Part shown: piece after piece, positions 58,599-60,098 of the stretch
Position numbering within the stretch: position 1 is the first letter of the stretch
Layout of the letters: each line of letters starts with the position of its first letter
Assembly: GCF_007988825.1 (NCBI RefSeq)
Contig: NZ_BJUW01000016.1
Span: forward strand, 1-60,098
Source: Microbacterium aerolatum
GTDB lineage: Bacteria > Actinomycetota > Actinomycetes > Actinomycetales > Microbacteriaceae
Reading direction: 5' to 3'
DNA length: 60,098 bases
Position numbers and translations under genes: made by a program
The notes under the pieces: model-generated
The model's database searches: none
Seen by the model: only the letters and a program-made list of their open reading frames with translations
What the model was told of the DNA's origin: nothing

Positions 58599-59636
58599 CT
58601 ACTCCCCGAACGGGGCACGGGTGGCGATGACTGTGACCATGCGCTCGAGCGCGAAGATCGGATCGCGCGCCGCGCCCTTCACCTCGGCGTCCGCGCGAGC
58701 GGTGGCCTGGATCGCCAGTCCCAGCGATCGCTCGTTCCAGCCGCTCAGATCGCGGCGTGCTCGATCGACCTGCCAGTCCTTCATGCCGAGGCGCTGGGCA
58801 AGGCTGCGGCTGGGCTCGCGCTGACCGGCGACGCGGGCCATGGTGCGCAGTTTCATGGCGAAGGCGGCGACCATCGGCACCGGATCGGCCCCCGAGTCCA
58901 GTGCGTGCCGGAGCGCGACCAGCGCTTCTCCGTACCGGCCGGCGATCGCCGTGTCGGCGACGACGAATGCCGACACCTCGACCCGACCGCCGTAGTACTT
59001 CGTGACCGTGTCTTCTGTGATGTCGCCTTCGACGTCGCGGATCAGCTGCTGGCAGGCCGAGGCGAGCTCGGTGAGGTCATCGGCGAACGCCGAGACGAGT
59101 GCGCGCAGCGCCTCGGGCGCGATCCTGCGGCGCGCGGCTTTGAACTCCCCCGCGGCGAAGTCGACGCGGTCGCTGTCGCGCTTGATGGTCGGGCACGCGA
59201 TCTCGATGCCATCGCCGGTGCCGCCGCGCAGTGCGTCGAGCAGCTTCTTGCCGCGCACACTGGCACCGGTGTGGCGGAGCAGCACGGTCGCACCCTCCTG
59301 CGGGTGGTCGAGGTAGGCGACCGCCTCCTGCAGGAAGGCATCCGTGCACCGCTCGACGCCCGAGACGCGGACAAGGCGCGGCTCGCCGAACAGCGACGGA
59401 GAGGTGAGCGACAGCAGGGTGCCCGGGGCATAGTCGTCGGCGCGCACGTCGCTGACCTCGAGCGCGGGATCTTCGGCACGCAGATAGTCGCGGATGCCGG
59501 CGATCGCCCGCTCGGCGCAGACCTCTTCCGGACCCGACACGAGCACCACAGGTGCCGGCCGCGGATCCCGCCAGGAGACCTGCGGAACCTTGGTCGCCTT
59601 CGCGCCACCACGGGCGGAGGAACGAGGAGCTGCCAT
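58599..59636 (-). CDS. holA: DNA polymerase III delta subunit
   Basis: A 345-residue clamp-loader subunit. The N-terminal region has APVVLVSGPEEVCAERAI; later stretches LSLTSPSLFGEPRLVRVSG, VRGKKLLDAL and AFADDLTELASACQQLI are typical of HolA. I chose MAAPRSSARGGAKATK at 59636; a TAGGCT element lies 7 nt upstream. It follows comEC by 10 bp, the usual actinobacterial order comEC-holA with rpsT nearby. Confidence 0.94.
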   Translation of the reverse strand: MAAPRSSARGGAKATKVPQVSWRDPRPAPVVLVSGPEEVCAERAIAGIRDYLRAEDPALEVSDVRADDYAPGTLLSLTSPSLFGEPRLVRVSGVERCTDAFLQEAVAYLDHPQEGATVLLRHTGASVRGKKLLDALRGGTGDGIEIACPTIKRDSDRVDFAAGEFKAARRRIAPEALRALVSAFADDLTELASACQQLIRDVEGDITEDTVTKYYGGRVEVSAFVVADTAIAGRYGEALVALRHALDSGADPVPMVAAFAMKLRTMARVAGQREPSRSLAQRLGMKDWQVDRARRDLSGWNERSLGLAIQATARADAEVKGAARDPIFALERMVTVIATRAPFGE

Positions 59637-59643
59637 GGATACG

Positions 59644-59649
59644 AGCCTA
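59644..59649 (-). promoter_or_regulatory. holA: -10 element for holA overlapping the comEC stop
   Basis: TAGGCT on the minus strand, seven bases before the holA ATG. Its first three bases are the TAG stop codon of the comEC gene. Confidence 0.4.
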
Positions 59650-60098
59650 CTCGGGGTCGTCGACACCGGCGGTCCCGACGGCCTCGTCGGGAACGTCGTC
59701 CTGCCGTTCGGTCCACACCGTCAGCGCCTCGTCTTCGAGACCGATGAGGATGCGCCCCTGCAGGTCGGTACGCAGCGTCAGGGCACCCGCCGCCTCAGTG
59801 GTCGCGATGGTCTCGGCCCTCGGATGTCCGTAGTCGTTGTCCGCTCCCGCGCTGAAGATCGCGACGGACGGCCGCACCTGCGCGTACAGCGTCGGATCCT
59901 GGTCTGCGCTGCCGTGGTGCGCGACCTTCACCACGGCGTACGTGCCGTGCAGCTGTGACGCGAGCATCCGCTGCGGGACGGCGGACAGGTCGCCGAGGAA
60001 CAGCGATCGCGGCACACCTCCGCCGGCGATCTCCAACACGATGCTGGCGTCGTTACCGGCGGGAAAGGCGGCAGAGTTCTTCCGCGGCCACAGCACCC
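59647..60098 (-). CDS. comEC: ComEC/Rec2 family DNA-uptake protein, C-terminal end (partial)
   Basis: The last 149 or so codons of a gene that continues beyond the right edge. The visible part is the C-terminal metallo-beta-lactamase-like domain: DASIVLEIAGG, RSLFLGDLSAVPQRML, the VVKVAHHGSADQ motif and SVAIFSAGADNDYGHPRAETI. ComEC forms the DNA-uptake channel, and this domain may act as a nuclease. The membrane domain lies outside the window. It ends with TAG and is followed by holA after 10 bp. Confidence 0.93.
   Translation of the reverse strand, partial: VLWPRKNSAAFPAGNDASIVLEIAGGGVPRSLFLGDLSAVPQRMLASQLHGTYAVVKVAHHGSADQDPTLYAQVRPSVAIFSAGADNDYGHPRAETIATTEAAGALTLRTDLQGRILIGLEDEALTVWTERQDDVPDEAVGTAGVDDPE

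Overview
This is about 60 kb of high-GC chromosomal DNA from an actinobacterium, most likely Microbacterium or a close relative in the Microbacteriaceae. The reasons are the gene content (an OpcA-containing pentose phosphate operon, a SufB-SufD-Rieske-SufC operon, an actinobacterial-type long LeuA), GTG and TTG starts, many probable leaderless promoters, and an intergenic repeat family of a kind I associate with Microbacteriaceae. The window is mostly conserved core genes. I see no phage, transposase, CRISPR array or plasmid gene. The first gene (DedA family) and the last (ComEC family) run off the window.

Layout. 1-4.9 kb: end of a DedA protein, a NarL-type two-component pair, a membrane acyltransferase and an MFS transporter. 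4.9-10.1 kb (minus): Suf iron-sulfur assembly operon sufB-sufD-Rieske-sufC-sufT, continuing into a MalY-like PLP enzyme and the MFS gene. 10.3-12.8 kb: heme A synthase (ctaA) and heme O synthase (ctaB), convergent, with a small membrane protein between. 13.0-21.1 kb: pentose phosphate operon tkt-tal-pgi-zwf-opcA-pgl. 21.1-23.5 kb: DMT permease, peptide deformylase, a lipoprotein and tRNA-Asn. 23.6-28.8 kb (minus): dusB-dgt-dnaG and an orphan ABC ATPase. 28.9-34.1 kb: glutathione peroxidase, FrnE-like DsbA protein, P-loop kinase, uppS-recO, and leuA preceded by a leucine leader peptide. 34.3-40.0 kb: lipoprotein, MDR oxidoreductase, and HIT-phoH-ybeY-CNNM-era. 40.0-41.2 kb: a repeat island with a GIY-YIG nuclease gene. 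41.2-48.0 kb (minus): hrcA-dnaJ-rsmE with a CIRCE operator, hemW, DUF1990 and lepA. 48.2-53.9 kb: Dpp/Opp-type peptide ABC transporter. 54.0-57.3 kb: alpha/beta hydrolase, then a GH1 beta-glucosidase coupled to an MFS sugar transporter. 57.5-60.1 kb: rpsT, a histidine phosphatase, holA and the end of comEC.

How it works together. The pentose phosphate operon carries the NADPH-producing branch (zwf, its assembly factor opcA, pgl) and the non-oxidative branch (tkt, tal), with pgi linking to glycolysis; most junctions are 4-bp start/stop overlaps. The Suf genes build Fe-S clusters, but no SufS desulfurase or SufU carrier is present here. hrcA-dnaJ carry a heat-shock operator.

The least ordinary signals are: (1) a family of about 70-bp repeats whose central hairpin changes by compensatory base pairs between copies, clustered around a GIY-YIG gene; (2) a 15-residue leader peptide with four consecutive leucines, three encoded by the rare CTT codon, before leuA; (3) at least twelve starts preceded by a -10-like hexamer at 6-7 nt with no Shine-Dalgarno sequence; (4) strong over-use of the 7-mer GGATGCC/GGCATCC. 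I found no clear new multi-gene defence or metabolic system.
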